Of a DNA stretch of 64,000 nucleotides, positions 51,721-61,968 are shown one piece after another. This stretch comes from HKST-UBA85 sp035654775 (GTDB taxonomy: Bacteria > Bacteroidota > Bacteroidia > Flavobacteriales > Flavobacteriaceae): the NCBI GenBank assembly GCA_035654775.1, contig DASRWB010000068.1:1-64000 (forward strand), written 5' to 3'. How positions within the stretch are numbered: position 1 is the stretch's first letter; the number at the start of each line of letters is the position of its first letter. Position numbers and translations under genes: made by a program. The notes below the pieces were generated by a model, which saw nothing but the letters and a program-made list of their open reading frames with translations, did not search any database and was not told where the DNA came from.

Positions 51721-52776
51721 TTAAATATTCAATTCGTTAAACAGTTTTACAAGGGCTTTACTTGAAGGTCTTGGTGCATCCGGCGTAACAATATTTCCGT
51801 CGGGGTCTATTAAAATAAAACGTGGAATACCACTTATGTTGTAGTTTTTAATAAAATCAGATTGCCAAGCTTCATCCGACATTAATTGAATGCCACCCAT
51901 TTGCTCTTCTGCAATCATTTTTTTCCATCCTTCATAAGCGGCTTTAGAAGCAGCTTCTTTGGTTTCTGCTCTGTAACCACGACCATCATCAATTGAAATA
52001 CTAACAAATTCAATGTTTTTATCTTTATACGTCTCTTCCAGTTCTTTTAAGTGTGGAATTTCTACTTTACAGGGTCCACACCACGTTGCCCATACATCAA
52101 CATAAACATACTTTCCTTTGAAATCTGACAACGAGGTCGTTCCACCGTTATAATTTTCATAGTTTTCAAAGGTAGGCGAAGGTGTTCCTTTTGGGAATTG
52201 CTCTTTTAAAGCGATAGAAGTAGCAATGTAATTTTTATAAGCATTCAGCATAGGCTCTAAATTTTTTGAGGCTATTGCTGTGATTATTGAATCAATCGCA
52301 GGTTTTGAATTGTAAAATGTGTTTAATTCTGTTTTTATATCAGCAAAGGTTTTTTCCAGTTCTTCCATAGAATTTAACTGACTCAATTCGTCTAAGTTCA
52401 GTAATTTTTCTTCCAGCAATGATTTTTCAGCTAAAAAATTATTGTCTTCAGCTCCGTGACCTGTAAAAGATAAACTTTCATCAAACTTTTCAGTATCGAG
52501 AGTCATGTTTATATCAAAACCGTTTTTAAGAAAGAGTTGTGTGGCTTCGCTACCGTCAAAAAAGGCATAAAGATCAGGGCTTACTTTAAGGGTATCTTGA
52601 AAAGTACCATCTTCATTTACGGGTATGGTTTTAGAGTAGGTACGCGACTGTATAATTACCGAGTCACTGTTTTTATTTGTTATTTTCCCGGAAATAGAAA
52701 CGTAGTCTTTAGGGGCTTCTTCTTTACAAGAAATGATTAAGGCTGATGCCATAAGTAAAATAAGGAAATTTTTCAT
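51721..52776 (-). CDS. TlpA-family thiol:disulfide oxidoreductase, lipoprotein
   Basis: Thioredoxin-fold protein of 351 residues anchored by a lipid (lipobox LIISC, Cys17). An N-terminal strand-rich domain of the DUF4369 type (about 25-110), a helical linker (about 120-190), and a thioredoxin domain with active site WATWCGPCK near residue 230, followed by FVSISIDDGRGY and the cis-proline region ISGIPRFILIDPDG. Its role is reduction of disulfides outside the cytoplasm, for example for cytochrome maturation or for MsrB; the partner is not shown. It is a single-gene unit. Confidence 0.88.
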   Translation of the reverse strand: MKNFLILLMASALIISCKEEAPKDYVSISGKITNKNSDSVIIQSRTYSKTIPVNEDGTFQDTLKVSPDLYAFFDGSEATQLFLKNGFDINMTLDTEKFDESLSFTGHGAEDNNFLAEKSLLEEKLLNLDELSQLNSMEELEKTFADIKTELNTFYNSKPAIDSIITAIASKNLEPMLNAYKNYIATSIALKEQFPKGTPSPTFENYENYNGGTTSLSDFKGKYVYVDVWATWCGPCKVEIPHLKELEETYKDKNIEFVSISIDDGRGYRAETKEAASKAAYEGWKKMIAEEQMGGIQLMSDEAWQSDFIKNYNISGIPRFILIDPDGNIVTPDAPRPSSKALVKLFNELNI

Positions 52777-52905
52777 GTGTTTTGTTTTTTGAGTTTCAAA
52801 AATAGTATTTTCCTATAGAGTTCGAGGGTTTTTTATATGTTATTAACATTTTCTTGCATATTTAATATCGAATGTGGAATTTTGAACAATCTATTTTCAA
52901 AAAGC

Positions 52906-54411
52906 ATGACGCATCAAATTTCAACGCAAAGACTTTCTTTAAAAACACTGAATGCAATACTAACTAATAATATCCCTATTGCGCTTTCAGCAGAAACCAA
53001 GTTGCGTATCCAAGAATGTAGAACGTACTTAGATGAACGTATAGCCAAATCTGAAACACCAATTTATGGGATAAATACCGGGTTTGGTTCACTTTATAAT
53101 GTAAAAATATCAAAGGAAAATCTATCTAAATTACAGGAAAACCTGGTCATGTCTCATGCCTGTGGTACCGGCGAGAAAGTACCTGCAAGCATTGTAAAAA
53201 TCATGCTGTTGCTAAAAATTCAATCGCTGGCTTATGGTAAAAGCGGTGTGCAGCTGGAAACGGTAGAACGTTTGGTTACTTTTTTCAACAACGATATTAT
53301 TCCGGTGGTTTATACCCAGGGTTCGCTGGGTGCCTCGGGTGATTTAGCTCCTTTGGCACATTTGGCGCTTCCTTTGCTGGGGTTGGGTGAGGTGTATAAA
53401 AACGGTAAAGTTGTACCTTCAAAAGAAGTGCTGAAAGAATACAAACTGAAACCGTTAAAACTGCAATCCAAAGAAGGCTTGGCTTTACTGAACGGTACGC
53501 AATTTATGAGTGCTTATGGTATTCATATACTCCTTAAATCGTACAAACTATCCTATCTGGCAGATTTAATAGGAAGCATTTCAATCGATGCTTTCGATTG
53601 CAGGATTGATCCTTTTGACGCATTGGTGCATTTGGTAAGACCGCACAACGGCCAACTAAAAACGGCCGAAAGAATCAGAGAATTTCTCGAAGGTAGTGAA
53701 CTAATCTCCAGAACCAAACAACACGTGCAAGACCCGTATTCGTTTCGATGTATACCACAAGTACACGGAGCAACAAAAGATACCTTGGACTTTGTTTCCA
53801 AAGTTTTTTTAACCGAAGTAAATGCGGTAACCGACAATCCGAATATTTTTTTGGAAGAAGATAAAATTATCTCCGGAGGAAACTTCCATGGACAACCTTT
53901 GGCATTGGCACTGGATTATTTAAAAATAGCCATGGCCGAGCTTGGTAATATTTCCGAGCGCAGAGTTTTTCAATTGGTATCCGGATTACGCGGACTTCCT
54001 GTTTTTTTAGTAAACAATCCCGGTCTAAATTCAGGTTTTATGATTCCGCAATATACGGCTGCCAGTATAGTAAGCGCCAATAAACAACTGGCAACTCCCG
54101 CCAGTACCGATAGTATTGTGTCCAGTAACGGTCAGGAAGATCACGTTAGTATGGGCGCTAATGCGGCTACCCAGGCATTGCAGATTGTGGATAATCTGGA
54201 AAGAATACTCGCTATAGAATTGTTTAATGCTTCACAGGCAATACACTTTAGAGCGCCTTTAAAAACCTCTGAATTTCTAGAGTCCTTTTTAAAACAGTTT
54301 ACCGCAAGTATACCTTTTGTGGAAGAGGATAGGGTAATGTTTACGGATATTAATCGAGCAGTAGATTTTATACAAAGTATGGAAATTGATTTTGATTTGC
54401 TCTTAAATTAA
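52906..54411 (+). CDS. hutH: Histidine ammonia-lyase
   Basis: Removes ammonia from L-histidine to give urocanate, using an MIO group formed from Ala-Ser-Gly. The protein has 501 residues from ATG 52906; the MIO triad is residues 143-145 in QGSLGASGDLAPL, one off the 142-144 of the Pseudomonas enzyme, which supports this start over the frame's ATG at 52837. YGINTGFGSLY, MSHACGTGE and NPNIFLEEDK are further landmarks. The Ser-His in the selectivity loop fits histidine, though tyrosine ammonia-lyases of flavobacteria are close relatives. No hutU, hutI or hutG is nearby. Confidence 0.88.
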   Translation: MTHQISTQRLSLKTLNAILTNNIPIALSAETKLRIQECRTYLDERIAKSETPIYGINTGFGSLYNVKISKENLSKLQENLVMSHACGTGEKVPASIVKIMLLLKIQSLAYGKSGVQLETVERLVTFFNNDIIPVVYTQGSLGASGDLAPLAHLALPLLGLGEVYKNGKVVPSKEVLKEYKLKPLKLQSKEGLALLNGTQFMSAYGIHILLKSYKLSYLADLIGSISIDAFDCRIDPFDALVHLVRPHNGQLKTAERIREFLEGSELISRTKQHVQDPYSFRCIPQVHGATKDTLDFVSKVFLTEVNAVTDNPNIFLEEDKIISGGNFHGQPLALALDYLKIAMAELGNISERRVFQLVSGLRGLPVFLVNNPGLNSGFMIPQYTAASIVSANKQLATPASTDSIVSSNGQEDHVSMGANAATQALQIVDNLERILAIELFNASQAIHFRAPLKTSEFLESFLKQFTASIPFVEEDRVMFTDINRAVDFIQSMEIDFDLLLN

Positions 54412-54450
54412 AACCATTAGCAGACTTGCGACTGTAGATTTTAAAATAAA

Positions 54451-54480
54451 AAACCCCACAGTTTAAACAACTTGGGGTTT
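54451..54480. terminator. Bidirectional terminator
   Basis: AAACCCCA (54451-54458) with TGGGGTTT (54473-54480) and a 14-base loop, in an A/T-rich setting; between convergent hutH and clpC. Confidence 0.75.
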
Positions 54481-54503
54481 ATGATGTTTTTGGGATTTGC
54501 TTT

Positions 54504-57050
54504 TTAGGTTTCCTTAGTTTCAGTAGCTTTTTTTATTGAAATTTTCAGTGCTTCTCCGTCTTTATCTAAGTCAATTTCAATACTGTCACCTTCTTTTATT
54601 TTAGAAGATATAATCTCTTCTGCTAAGGCATCTTCAACATATTTTTGAATCGCTCTGTTGAGCGGTCTTGCTCCGTATTGCTTATCAAAACCTTTATCCG
54701 CAATAAAATCTTTTGCCTTTTTGCTTAATTTCAATGAATATCCAAGGTCTTGTATTCTTTTAATTAATTTCTCAAGCTCTATGTCAATAATTTTATTGAT
54801 GTGTTCTTTTTCCAGTGCATTGAACATCACTACATCGTCAATTCGATTTAGAAATTCAGGGGCAAAGGTTTTCTTCAGCGCATTTTCAATAACACTTTTG
54901 GCATTGGCATCTTCCTGTGATAGTTTTGCACTGGTACCAAATCCAACGCCGCTTCCAAAGTCCTTTAGTTTACGGGCCCCGATGTTGGAAGTCATAATGA
55001 TAATGGTATTCCTAAAATCTATTTTTCTTCCTAAGCTGTCGGTTAAGTATCCGTCATCAAGTACTTGAAGCAGCATGTTAAATACATCAGGATGTGCTTT
55101 TTCAATTTCATCCAGAAGAATTACGGCATAGGGCTTGCGTCTTACTTTTTCGGTAAGTTGTCCACCTTCTTCGTAGCCTACATATCCCGGAGGCGCACCC
55201 ACCAGTCTGGAAATAGAGAATTTTTCCATGTATTCGCTCATGTCTATGCGTACAAGTGCATCTTCGGAATCAAAGAGTTCTTTAGAAAGTACTTTAGCCA
55301 ATTGTGTTTTTCCAACGCCGGTTTGTCCCAGGAAAATAAATGAACCTATAGGCTTGTTCGGGTCTTTTAGTCCGGCACGATTGCGCTGAATGGCTTTTAC
55401 CACCTTGGCTACCGCTTCGTCTTGACCTATTACTTTTCCTTTAATAAGTTCCGGCAATTGCGCCAGTTTGTTACTTTCGGTTTGGGCTATTCGGTTTACC
55501 GGAATTCCGGTCATCATCGAGACTACATCGGCTACATTGTCTTCAGTAACGGTTTCGCGGTGCAACTGGGTTTCTGCTTCCCATTTTTCCTGAGCCAAAG
55601 CAAGTTCTCTTTCTAGACGTTTTTCGTCATCGCGCAACTTGGCAGCTTCTTCATACTTTTGTTTTTTAACGACAGAGTTTTTGGTTTCCTTTACTTCTTC
55701 CAGTTGTTTTTCAAGCTCTAAAATTTGCTTAGGAACATCTATGTTTGTGATATGTACGCGAGAACCGGCTTCGTCTAAGGCATCTATGGCTTTGTCCGGC
55801 AAAAAACGCTCAGTCATGTACCGGCTTGTCAGTTTTACACAGGCTTCTACGGCTTCAGGAGTATATTCTACATTGTGATGGGCTTCGTACTTTTCTTTAA
55901 TGTTGTTGAGGATTTCTATGGTTTCCTCAATACTTGTGGGTTCAACAATAACTTTTTGAAAACGTCTTTCTAAAGCACCGTCTTTCTCTATATATTGACG
56001 GTATTCATCCAGCGTTGTGGCACCTATACATTGTATTTCTCCACGGGCTAATGCGGGTTTAAACATGTTGGAGGCATCCAGACTTCCGGTGGCACCACCG
56101 GCACCAACTATGGTGTGAATTTCATCGATAAACAGGATAATGTCGTCATTTTTTTCCAGCTCGTTCATCACAGCTTTCATGCGTTCTTCAAATTGCCCGC
56201 GGTATTTGGTTCCGGCTACTAAACTGGCCAAATCTAAAGTGACTACGCGCTTGTTGAACAGTATTCGGGACACTTTTCGCTTTACAATTCTAATGGCAAG
56301 CCCTTCGGCTATGGCGCTTTTACCCACACCGGGTTCTCCAATAAGTAACGGATTGTTTTTTTTACGCCGGCTTAATATTTGTGAAACGCGTTCTATTTCT
56401 TTTTCTCTGCCGACTACCGGATCCAATTTGCCCTCTTCGGCTAGAACGGTTAAATCGCGTCCAAAGTTATCTAAAACCGGAGTTTTGGATTTTTTGCTGC
56501 TCTTGCCGGGCGTGTTGAATATATTTTCTTTTGAAGTGTCGTCGTCCATGGCAGAGTCATCATCTTGAAACGATTCTGCTTTGGGTTCTATATAGTCTTC
56601 ATCACTTGTAATCATAAATTTAAATTGTTCTTTAACGTTATCGTAATCTACTTTGAGCTTATTTAACAGTTTTGTGGTGGGATCATTTTCATTTCTCAAT
56701 ATGCACAACAGTAAATGAGCAGTATTAATAGAGGTACTTTGAAATAATTTAGCCTCTAAAAAAGTGGTTTTCAAGGCGCGTTCGGCTTGACGAGTCAAGT
56801 GTAGATTTTTCTTTTCGTTTGGAGCCACGGCAACATTGGGGTTGGCAGGACTTAATATTTCTACTTTACGCCTTAGATGGTTTAAGTCTATATCCAGCGC
56901 ATTTAAAATTGTAATTGCCTTTCCGTTGCCATCACGCAAAAGCCCAAGCATCAAATGTTCTGTGCCAATAAAATCATGACCTAACCGCAAGGCTTCTTCT
57001 TTGCTGTAGGCAATTACATCTTTTACTCTAGGTGAAAAATTATCATCCAT
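54504..57050 (-). CDS. clpC: ATP-dependent Clp protease ATP-binding subunit ClpC
   Basis: AAA+ unfoldase of 848 residues. An N-terminal Clp repeat domain (about 1-145), AAA module 1 with [14 protein letters not shown], an UVR-type middle segment ([18 protein letters not shown], about 455-475) that marks ClpC rather than ClpB, AAA module 2 with [15 protein letters not shown], and a ClpB-D2-like C terminus. VGFG in [14 protein letters not shown] is the loop that docks to ClpP, so it delivers proteins to ClpP for degradation. A low-complexity acidic insert follows the N domain (about 150-190). It is a single gene, divergent from gyrA over 259 bp. Confidence 0.94.
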   Translation of the reverse strand: MDDNFSPRVKDVIAYSKEEALRLGHDFIGTEHLMLGLLRDGNGKAITILNALDIDLNHLRRKVEILSPANPNVAVAPNEKKNLHLTRQAERALKTTFLEAKLFQSTSINTAHLLLCILRNENDPTTKLLNKLKVDYDNVKEQFKFMITSDEDYIEPKAESFQDDDSAMDDDTSKENIFNTPGKSSKKSKTPVLDNFGRDLTVLAEEGKLDPVVGREKEIERVSQILSRRKKNNPLLIGEPGVGKSAIAEGLAIRIVKRKVSRILFNKRVVTLDLASLVAGTKYRGQFEERMKAVMNELEKNDDIILFIDEIHTIVGAGGATGSLDASNMFKPALARGEIQCIGATTLDEYRQYIEKDGALERRFQKVIVEPTSIEETIEILNNIKEKYEAHHNVEYTPEAVEACVKLTSRYMTERFLPDKAIDALDEAGSRVHITNIDVPKQILELEKQLEEVKETKNSVVKKQKYEEAAKLRDDEKRLERELALAQEKWEAETQLHRETVTEDNVADVVSMMTGIPVNRIAQTESNKLAQLPELIKGKVIGQDEAVAKVVKAIQRNRAGLKDPNKPIGSFIFLGQTGVGKTQLAKVLSKELFDSEDALVRIDMSEYMEKFSISRLVGAPPGYVGYEEGGQLTEKVRRKPYAVILLDEIEKAHPDVFNMLLQVLDDGYLTDSLGRKIDFRNTIIIMTSNIGARKLKDFGSGVGFGTSAKLSQEDANAKSVIENALKKTFAPEFLNRIDDVVMFNALEKEHINKIIDIELEKLIKRIQDLGYSLKLSKKAKDFIADKGFDKQYGARPLNRAIQKYVEDALAEEIISSKIKEGDSIEIDLDKDGEALKISIKKATETKET

Positions 57051-57309
57051 AAAAAATTTCTTTGTGCATTAAAAATAGTAAATCCTATTACCAAAGACAA
57101 AAACTGTACCTTAATTTTGGAGTATACCGCTAAGAGACAAAAAAATATTTACAAATTCAAGTTTATTAACATTAGTTATTAACTTAAATCACCCGGCAAA
57201 TTGTTAATAAAAAATCCTAAAAAGATGTTCTCGAAGCCTTACTATCACTATTGAAATGGTTATATTAGCAGGATTTTAAAATCGCAGAAAATAACTTAAC
57301 TTTTTACAT

Positions 57310-59868
57310 ATGACAGAAGGAGAAAAACTCATTCCAATTAACATTGAAGATGAAATGAAATCGGCCTACATTGACTACTCAATGTCGGTCATTGTGTCAC
57401 GTGCCCTACCCGACGTAAGAGACGGCTTGAAACCTGTACACAGACGGGTGTTATACGGCATGCACGAATTGGGTGTGAGATCAAATACAGCCCACAAAAA
57501 ATCGGCAAGAATAGTGGGTGAAGTGTTAGGTAAGTATCACCCGCATGGTGACACTTCAGTATATGATACCATGGTGCGTATGGCTCAAGAATGGAGTTTG
57601 CGCTATATGTTGGTAGATGGTCAGGGAAACTTTGGGTCTATTGACGGCGACAGTCCTGCGGCCATGCGTTACACCGAAGCGCGAATGCGAAAAATATCTG
57701 AAGACATGCTGGCAGATATTGAAAAAGAAACCGTCGATCACAAACTAAATTTTGACGATACCCTGCAGGAACCCACCGTGTTGCCTACACGCATTCCCGG
57801 ACTTCTGGTCAACGGCGCTTCCGGTATTGCCGTAGGTATGGCTACAAACATGCCACCGCATAACCTTAGCGAAGTAGTAGACGGGATAGTCGCCTACATT
57901 GACAATACTCATATTGAAATAGACGAGTTGATAACACATATCAAAGCACCCGATTTTCCAACCGGCGGAACCATTTATGGCTACGATGGTGTAAAAGAAG
58001 CTTTCCATACCGGTAGAGGTCGCATCGTCATCAGAGGAAAAGCCAATACCGAAGAAATCAACGGTAGAGAATGTATTGTAGTGACAGAAATTCCCTATCA
58101 AGTCAATAAAGCCGATATGATTAAAAAAACGGCCGACTTGGTTAATGACAAAAAACTGGAAGGCATTGCAACCATTCGCGATGAATCTGACAGAAACGGA
58201 ATGCGCATTGTATACGTGTTAAAACGTGACGCCATCCCAAATATAGTACTCAACAAACTCTATAAATATACGGCACTGCAATCCTCTTTTAGCGTAAATA
58301 ATATTGCTTTGGTCAATGGAAGACCTCAATTATTAAATCTGAAAGACTTAATTCATCACTTTGTAAACCACAGGCACGAGGTAGTCGTACGACGCACCAC
58401 CTACGAATTGCGTAAAGCCGAAGAACGCGCACACATTCTCGAAGGGTTAATCATTGCCTCAGACAACATTGACGAAGTAATTGCCTTAATAAGAGCATCA
58501 GCCAATGCCGACGAAGCACGGGAAAAATTAATGATTCGCTTCGAACTTTCTGAAATTCAGGCCAAAGCCATTGTAGAAATGCGTCTGCGCCAGTTAACAG
58601 GTTTAGAACAAGACAAGCTGCGTGCCGAGTATGAAGAATTAATGAAAACCATTGAAGACCTTAAAGACATTCTTGATAAAAAAGAACGAAGAATGGAAAT
58701 CATTAAGCAGGAACTTGTTGAAGTAAAAGAAAAATACGGTGACGAGCGTCGCTCAACCATCGAATATGCGGGCGGTGATTTAAGTATTGAAGACATGATA
58801 CCCGATGAACAAGTGGTAATCACCATTTCCCATGCCGGATATATCAAACGTACTTCGCTTACCGAATACAAAACGCAAAACCGTGGTGGCGTAGGTCAAA
58901 AAGCCTCCACGACTCGAAATGAAGACTTCCTGGAACATCTTTTTGTAGGAACAAACCATCAATACATGTTGTTTTTCACCCAAAAAGGAAAATGCTTCTG
59001 GATGCGGGTTTACGAAATCCCCGAAGGCAGTAAAACCTCCAAAGGAAGAGCCATACAAAACCTGATAAACATAGAACAAGACGATAAGGTCAAAGCCTTC
59101 ATTTGCACACAAGACCTGAAAGATGAAGCCTACATAAACAGTCACTATGTAATTATGGCCACCAAGAAAGGACAAGTCAAAAAAACCGCGCTGGAACAAT
59201 ACTCCAGACCGCGTACCAACGGCATCAATGCCATTACCATAAAAGACGACGACGAGTTGCTTGAAGCCCGACTAACTACCGGTGAAAGTCAGGTTATGCT
59301 GGCTTTGAAATCCGGGAAAGCGATTCGCTTCGAGGAAAGTAAAACACGACCTATGGGAAGAAATGCCTCCGGCGTGAGAGGAATTACGCTGGCCGGCAAA
59401 AACGATGAAGTCATTGGCATGGTTGCTATTGAAAATCCTAAAGAAGAAAGCGTTTTAGTAGTTTCAGAAAACGGATACGGAAAACGTACCTTTATTGATG
59501 ACCCTGAAGACGGCGAACCGGTTTACCGAATTACTAACCGAGGCGGAAAAGGAGTAAAAACCATTTCTATTACCGAAAAAACAGGTAACTTAGTAGCTAT
59601 AAAAAGCGTGCTGGATACAGACGATTTAATGATTATCAATAAATCCGGTATCGCCATTCGAATTGAAGTAGAAAATTTACGCGTGATGGGTAGAGCAACC
59701 CAAGGCGTTAAATTAATAAACCTTAAAAATGGAGACTCTATTGCGGCTGTTGCCAAAGTTATGCGCGAGGAAAACGAAGTAAACCCTGAGGAAATAACAG
59801 AAAATACTCCTGATGAAAACCAGGATGGCACAGCTCTTGATAACCTTCAAGATGATAATAATAATTAA
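57310..59868 (+). CDS. gyrA: DNA gyrase subunit A
   Basis: Cleaves and rejoins DNA to introduce negative supercoils together with GyrB. The 852-residue protein has the N-terminal winged-helix/tower part with catalytic tyrosine Tyr121 ([10 protein letters not shown]), the quinolone-determining loop [17 protein letters not shown] (Thr82, Ser83, Asp86; one less than E. coli numbers), the coiled coil, and a C-terminal beta-pinwheel with repeats such as [22 protein letters not shown] and the GyrA box QNRGGVGQK near residue 525. The acidic tail ends after about 840. The TPR gene follows 25 bp on and may be cotranscribed. Confidence 0.97.
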   Translation: MTEGEKLIPINIEDEMKSAYIDYSMSVIVSRALPDVRDGLKPVHRRVLYGMHELGVRSNTAHKKSARIVGEVLGKYHPHGDTSVYDTMVRMAQEWSLRYMLVDGQGNFGSIDGDSPAAMRYTEARMRKISEDMLADIEKETVDHKLNFDDTLQEPTVLPTRIPGLLVNGASGIAVGMATNMPPHNLSEVVDGIVAYIDNTHIEIDELITHIKAPDFPTGGTIYGYDGVKEAFHTGRGRIVIRGKANTEEINGRECIVVTEIPYQVNKADMIKKTADLVNDKKLEGIATIRDESDRNGMRIVYVLKRDAIPNIVLNKLYKYTALQSSFSVNNIALVNGRPQLLNLKDLIHHFVNHRHEVVVRRTTYELRKAEERAHILEGLIIASDNIDEVIALIRASANADEAREKLMIRFELSEIQAKAIVEMRLRQLTGLEQDKLRAEYEELMKTIEDLKDILDKKERRMEIIKQELVEVKEKYGDERRSTIEYAGGDLSIEDMIPDEQVVITISHAGYIKRTSLTEYKTQNRGGVGQKASTTRNEDFLEHLFVGTNHQYMLFFTQKGKCFWMRVYEIPEGSKTSKGRAIQNLINIEQDDKVKAFICTQDLKDEAYINSHYVIMATKKGQVKKTALEQYSRPRTNGINAITIKDDDELLEARLTTGESQVMLALKSGKAIRFEESKTRPMGRNASGVRGITLAGKNDEVIGMVAIENPKEESVLVVSENGYGKRTFIDDPEDGEPVYRITNRGGKGVKTISITEKTGNLVAIKSVLDTDDLMIINKSGIAIRIEVENLRVMGRATQGVKLINLKNGDSIAAVAKVMREENEVNPEEITENTPDENQDGTALDNLQDDNNN

Positions 59869-59893
59869 AACCAAAGAATACAAATTACACATT

Positions 59894-61141
59894 ATGAAAA
59901 AGTACATGTTAATAGCTTTAACCTTTTTTGTGGCAACCTTTTCATTTGCCCAGAAAAAAGAGCTTAGAACTGCTGAAAAAGCATTGAAAAACAACAATTA
60001 CGCCGAAGCCAAAGCTACGTTAAACCAGTTAGACGGACTTTTATCTTCTATGGATGATAAAATGAAATCCCAATACTATTTACTAAAAGCACAGGCGCTT
60101 TTCGCCGGCGGAGCAGGAACCAATACAGACATAACTGAAGCCATAGCACATCTAAAACTTGTAGGTAGTGATAATGCATCCGAAGCTGCTGAATTGCAAA
60201 ACACTATGGAATCAGCAATACTTACCAATGCAAACAATTCTTACCAGAATCGCAATTTTGATTTGGCTACAGAAAAGTTTTTAAATCTCTACAAACTAAA
60301 ACCACAAGACACGGCCTATTTATATTATGCAGCCTCAAGTGCAGTTAGCGCTCAAAATATGGATAAAGCCTTGACCCATTACTTGAAATTAAAAGAAATG
60401 GGATACACCGGTGTAGAAAAACAATACTTTGCCATAAATAAAGAAACCGGTGAAGAAGAAATAATGGATAAAGCCCAACGCGACCTATTGCTAAAATCCG
60501 GAGCATACATCAAGCCCGGAGAGCGAATGACCAGTTCCAGATTACCGGAAATTACACAAAACATAGCCATTATTTACTTGCAGAAAAAAGAAACAGACAA
60601 AGCCCTGAAAGCCATTAAAGAGGCCAGAGCCGTAAACCCCGATAATGTAGAACTAATCATTACAGAAGCAAACTTATACTTGGACCTTGAAGATTCCGAA
60701 AAGTTTACGCAATTGATGAAAGATGCCGTGGCTAAACAACCAAACAATGCAGCACTGCATTACAATATTGGCGTAATGAATATGCAAAACAGCAAACCCG
60801 AAGACGCAAGAGCATCGTTTGAAAAAGCTTTAGAATTAGACCCTACAATGGCCGATGCCGCCTTAAACATTTCAACCACTTATATTGATCAGGGAAATGC
60901 CTTAATTGAAGAAATGAATAAGCTGGGAACTTCTGCCGCCGATAATAAAAAATACGATGAATTAAGAAATGAAAAAACAACCTACTTTGAAAAAGGTGCC
61001 AAAGTATTGGAACAGTATATAAAATCAAACCCTGAAAGCAATGTAAATATTTATGAACAGTTGAAGAACATTTACAATGCTCTGGGCGATGTTGAAAAAT
61101 CAAAGGCTATTAAAGCAAAAATTGAAGCGATGCAAAACTAG
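59894..61141 (+). CDS. TPR-repeat protein, exported
   Basis: 415 residues with a signal peptide (cut near residue 19, TFSFAQ) and TPR-like helical repeats through the rest, for example NNYAEAKATLNQL, FDLATEKFLNLYKLKPQDTAYLYYAASS, VNPDNVELIITEANLYLDL and NNAALHYNIGVMNMQNSKPEDA. Function unknown; such proteins usually scaffold other proteins at the envelope. The frame opens upstream within gyrA, but ATG 59894 gives the signal peptide. It lies 25 bp after gyrA, and a strong terminator follows. Confidence 0.85.
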   Translation: MKKYMLIALTFFVATFSFAQKKELRTAEKALKNNNYAEAKATLNQLDGLLSSMDDKMKSQYYLLKAQALFAGGAGTNTDITEAIAHLKLVGSDNASEAAELQNTMESAILTNANNSYQNRNFDLATEKFLNLYKLKPQDTAYLYYAASSAVSAQNMDKALTHYLKLKEMGYTGVEKQYFAINKETGEEEIMDKAQRDLLLKSGAYIKPGERMTSSRLPEITQNIAIIYLQKKETDKALKAIKEARAVNPDNVELIITEANLYLDLEDSEKFTQLMKDAVAKQPNNAALHYNIGVMNMQNSKPEDARASFEKALELDPTMADAALNISTTYIDQGNALIEEMNKLGTSAADNKKYDELRNEKTTYFEKGAKVLEQYIKSNPESNVNIYEQLKNIYNALGDVEKSKAIKAKIEAMQN

Positions 61142-61160
61142 TTTCAATCAAAAACGAATA

Positions 61161-61195
61161 AAAAAAACCGCTTTTAACAAAGCGGTTTTTTTTAT
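61161..61195. terminator. Bidirectional terminator
   Basis: AAAAAAACCGCTT (61161-61173) pairs with AAGCGGTTTTTTT (61180-61192), A-run and T-run at both ends. It serves the gyrA-TPR unit and the convergent NlpC/P60 gene. Confidence 0.88.
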
Positions 61196-61968
61196 TAAAT
61201 AATTTTTTTTATCACACGTAATTTATGTGTATGCATCCGTTTTTCAACATTAAAAATACCGGTATGATCTAAACGATCTATTCTTACTTTTCCATGTGCA
61301 TGGATTATATAGTTATCCTTCATAATTAGACCCACATGGGTAATATGGCCTTCTGCATTGTCAAAAAAAGCCAAATCGCCGGGTTCGCTTTCTTCTATAA
61401 AACTTAAGGCTTCTCCTTGAGTAGCTTGCTGTGATGCATCCCGTAACAGGGTATAGCCGCATAACTTATACACCATTTGTGTAAATCCGGAACAATCAAT
61501 ACCAAAAGGTGTTTTTCCACCCCATAAATAAGGCGTATTTAAATATAACAATGCCATGTCTATAAGCTTATTTTTTGACTGCTGTTCGACAAGATAACTA
61601 CCTTCAAAATGGTGATTAAGAAATTCTGCAGCATGTACTGAAGCACCAAGCGGAATAGTGAGTAACAGTTTATTTGTATCTTGTACATACTCTACAAGAT
61701 TACAACTTAGCTTTGATTTTGAATGTTCAATGGCGGTAAACTCATCCATCGATATTTCAATATATTGTTTATTATCAATCCACCCTTCATATTCATCAAA
61801 ACTCAACCGTATTTTACTCCACGATTTACGCTGCTCTAAAATTTTAAAGTGCTCGCCGTAAAGCACCTGCGATGTTAATTCACTTGTGTCTGATGGATCT
61901 AAGCGTAAGGGAACAATACTAAGGTTACAAATTCCGTATGGCATCAAGTATATATTAATATCTTTCAA
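61195..61968 (-). CDS. C40 peptidase, NlpC/P60 family with SH3-like domain
   Basis: Cell-wall hydrolase of 257 residues, cutting stem peptides (gamma-D-Glu/diamino acid bond in the family). It has an N-terminal SH3-like part (about 1-75; YGEHFKILEQRKSWSKIRL) and a second SH3-like segment, then the NlpC/P60 domain with catalytic Cys in FGIDCSGFTQMVY, His in HITHVGLIM and a third residue in IIHAHGKV. There is no signal peptide, so it may act on recycled peptides in the cytoplasm. Its start overlaps the thiolase stop by 14 bp, so the two are cotranslated. Confidence 0.9.
   Translation of the reverse strand: MKDINIYLMPYGICNLSIVPLRLDPSDTSELTSQVLYGEHFKILEQRKSWSKIRLSFDEYEGWIDNKQYIEISMDEFTAIEHSKSKLSCNLVEYVQDTNKLLLTIPLGASVHAAEFLNHHFEGSYLVEQQSKNKLIDMALLYLNTPYLWGGKTPFGIDCSGFTQMVYKLCGYTLLRDASQQATQGEALSFIEESEPGDLAFFDNAEGHITHVGLIMKDNYIIHAHGKVRIDRLDHTGIFNVEKRMHTHKLRVIKKII

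Noticed and set aside
57541..57570. Thr82/Ser83 in GyrA as a quinolone-resistance change
   Set aside because: Thr-Ser at these positions, in place of the Ser-Ala of E. coli, is a normal wild-type form in many bacteria including, as I recall, flavobacteria; the key Asp86 is kept. It says nothing about acquired resistance.
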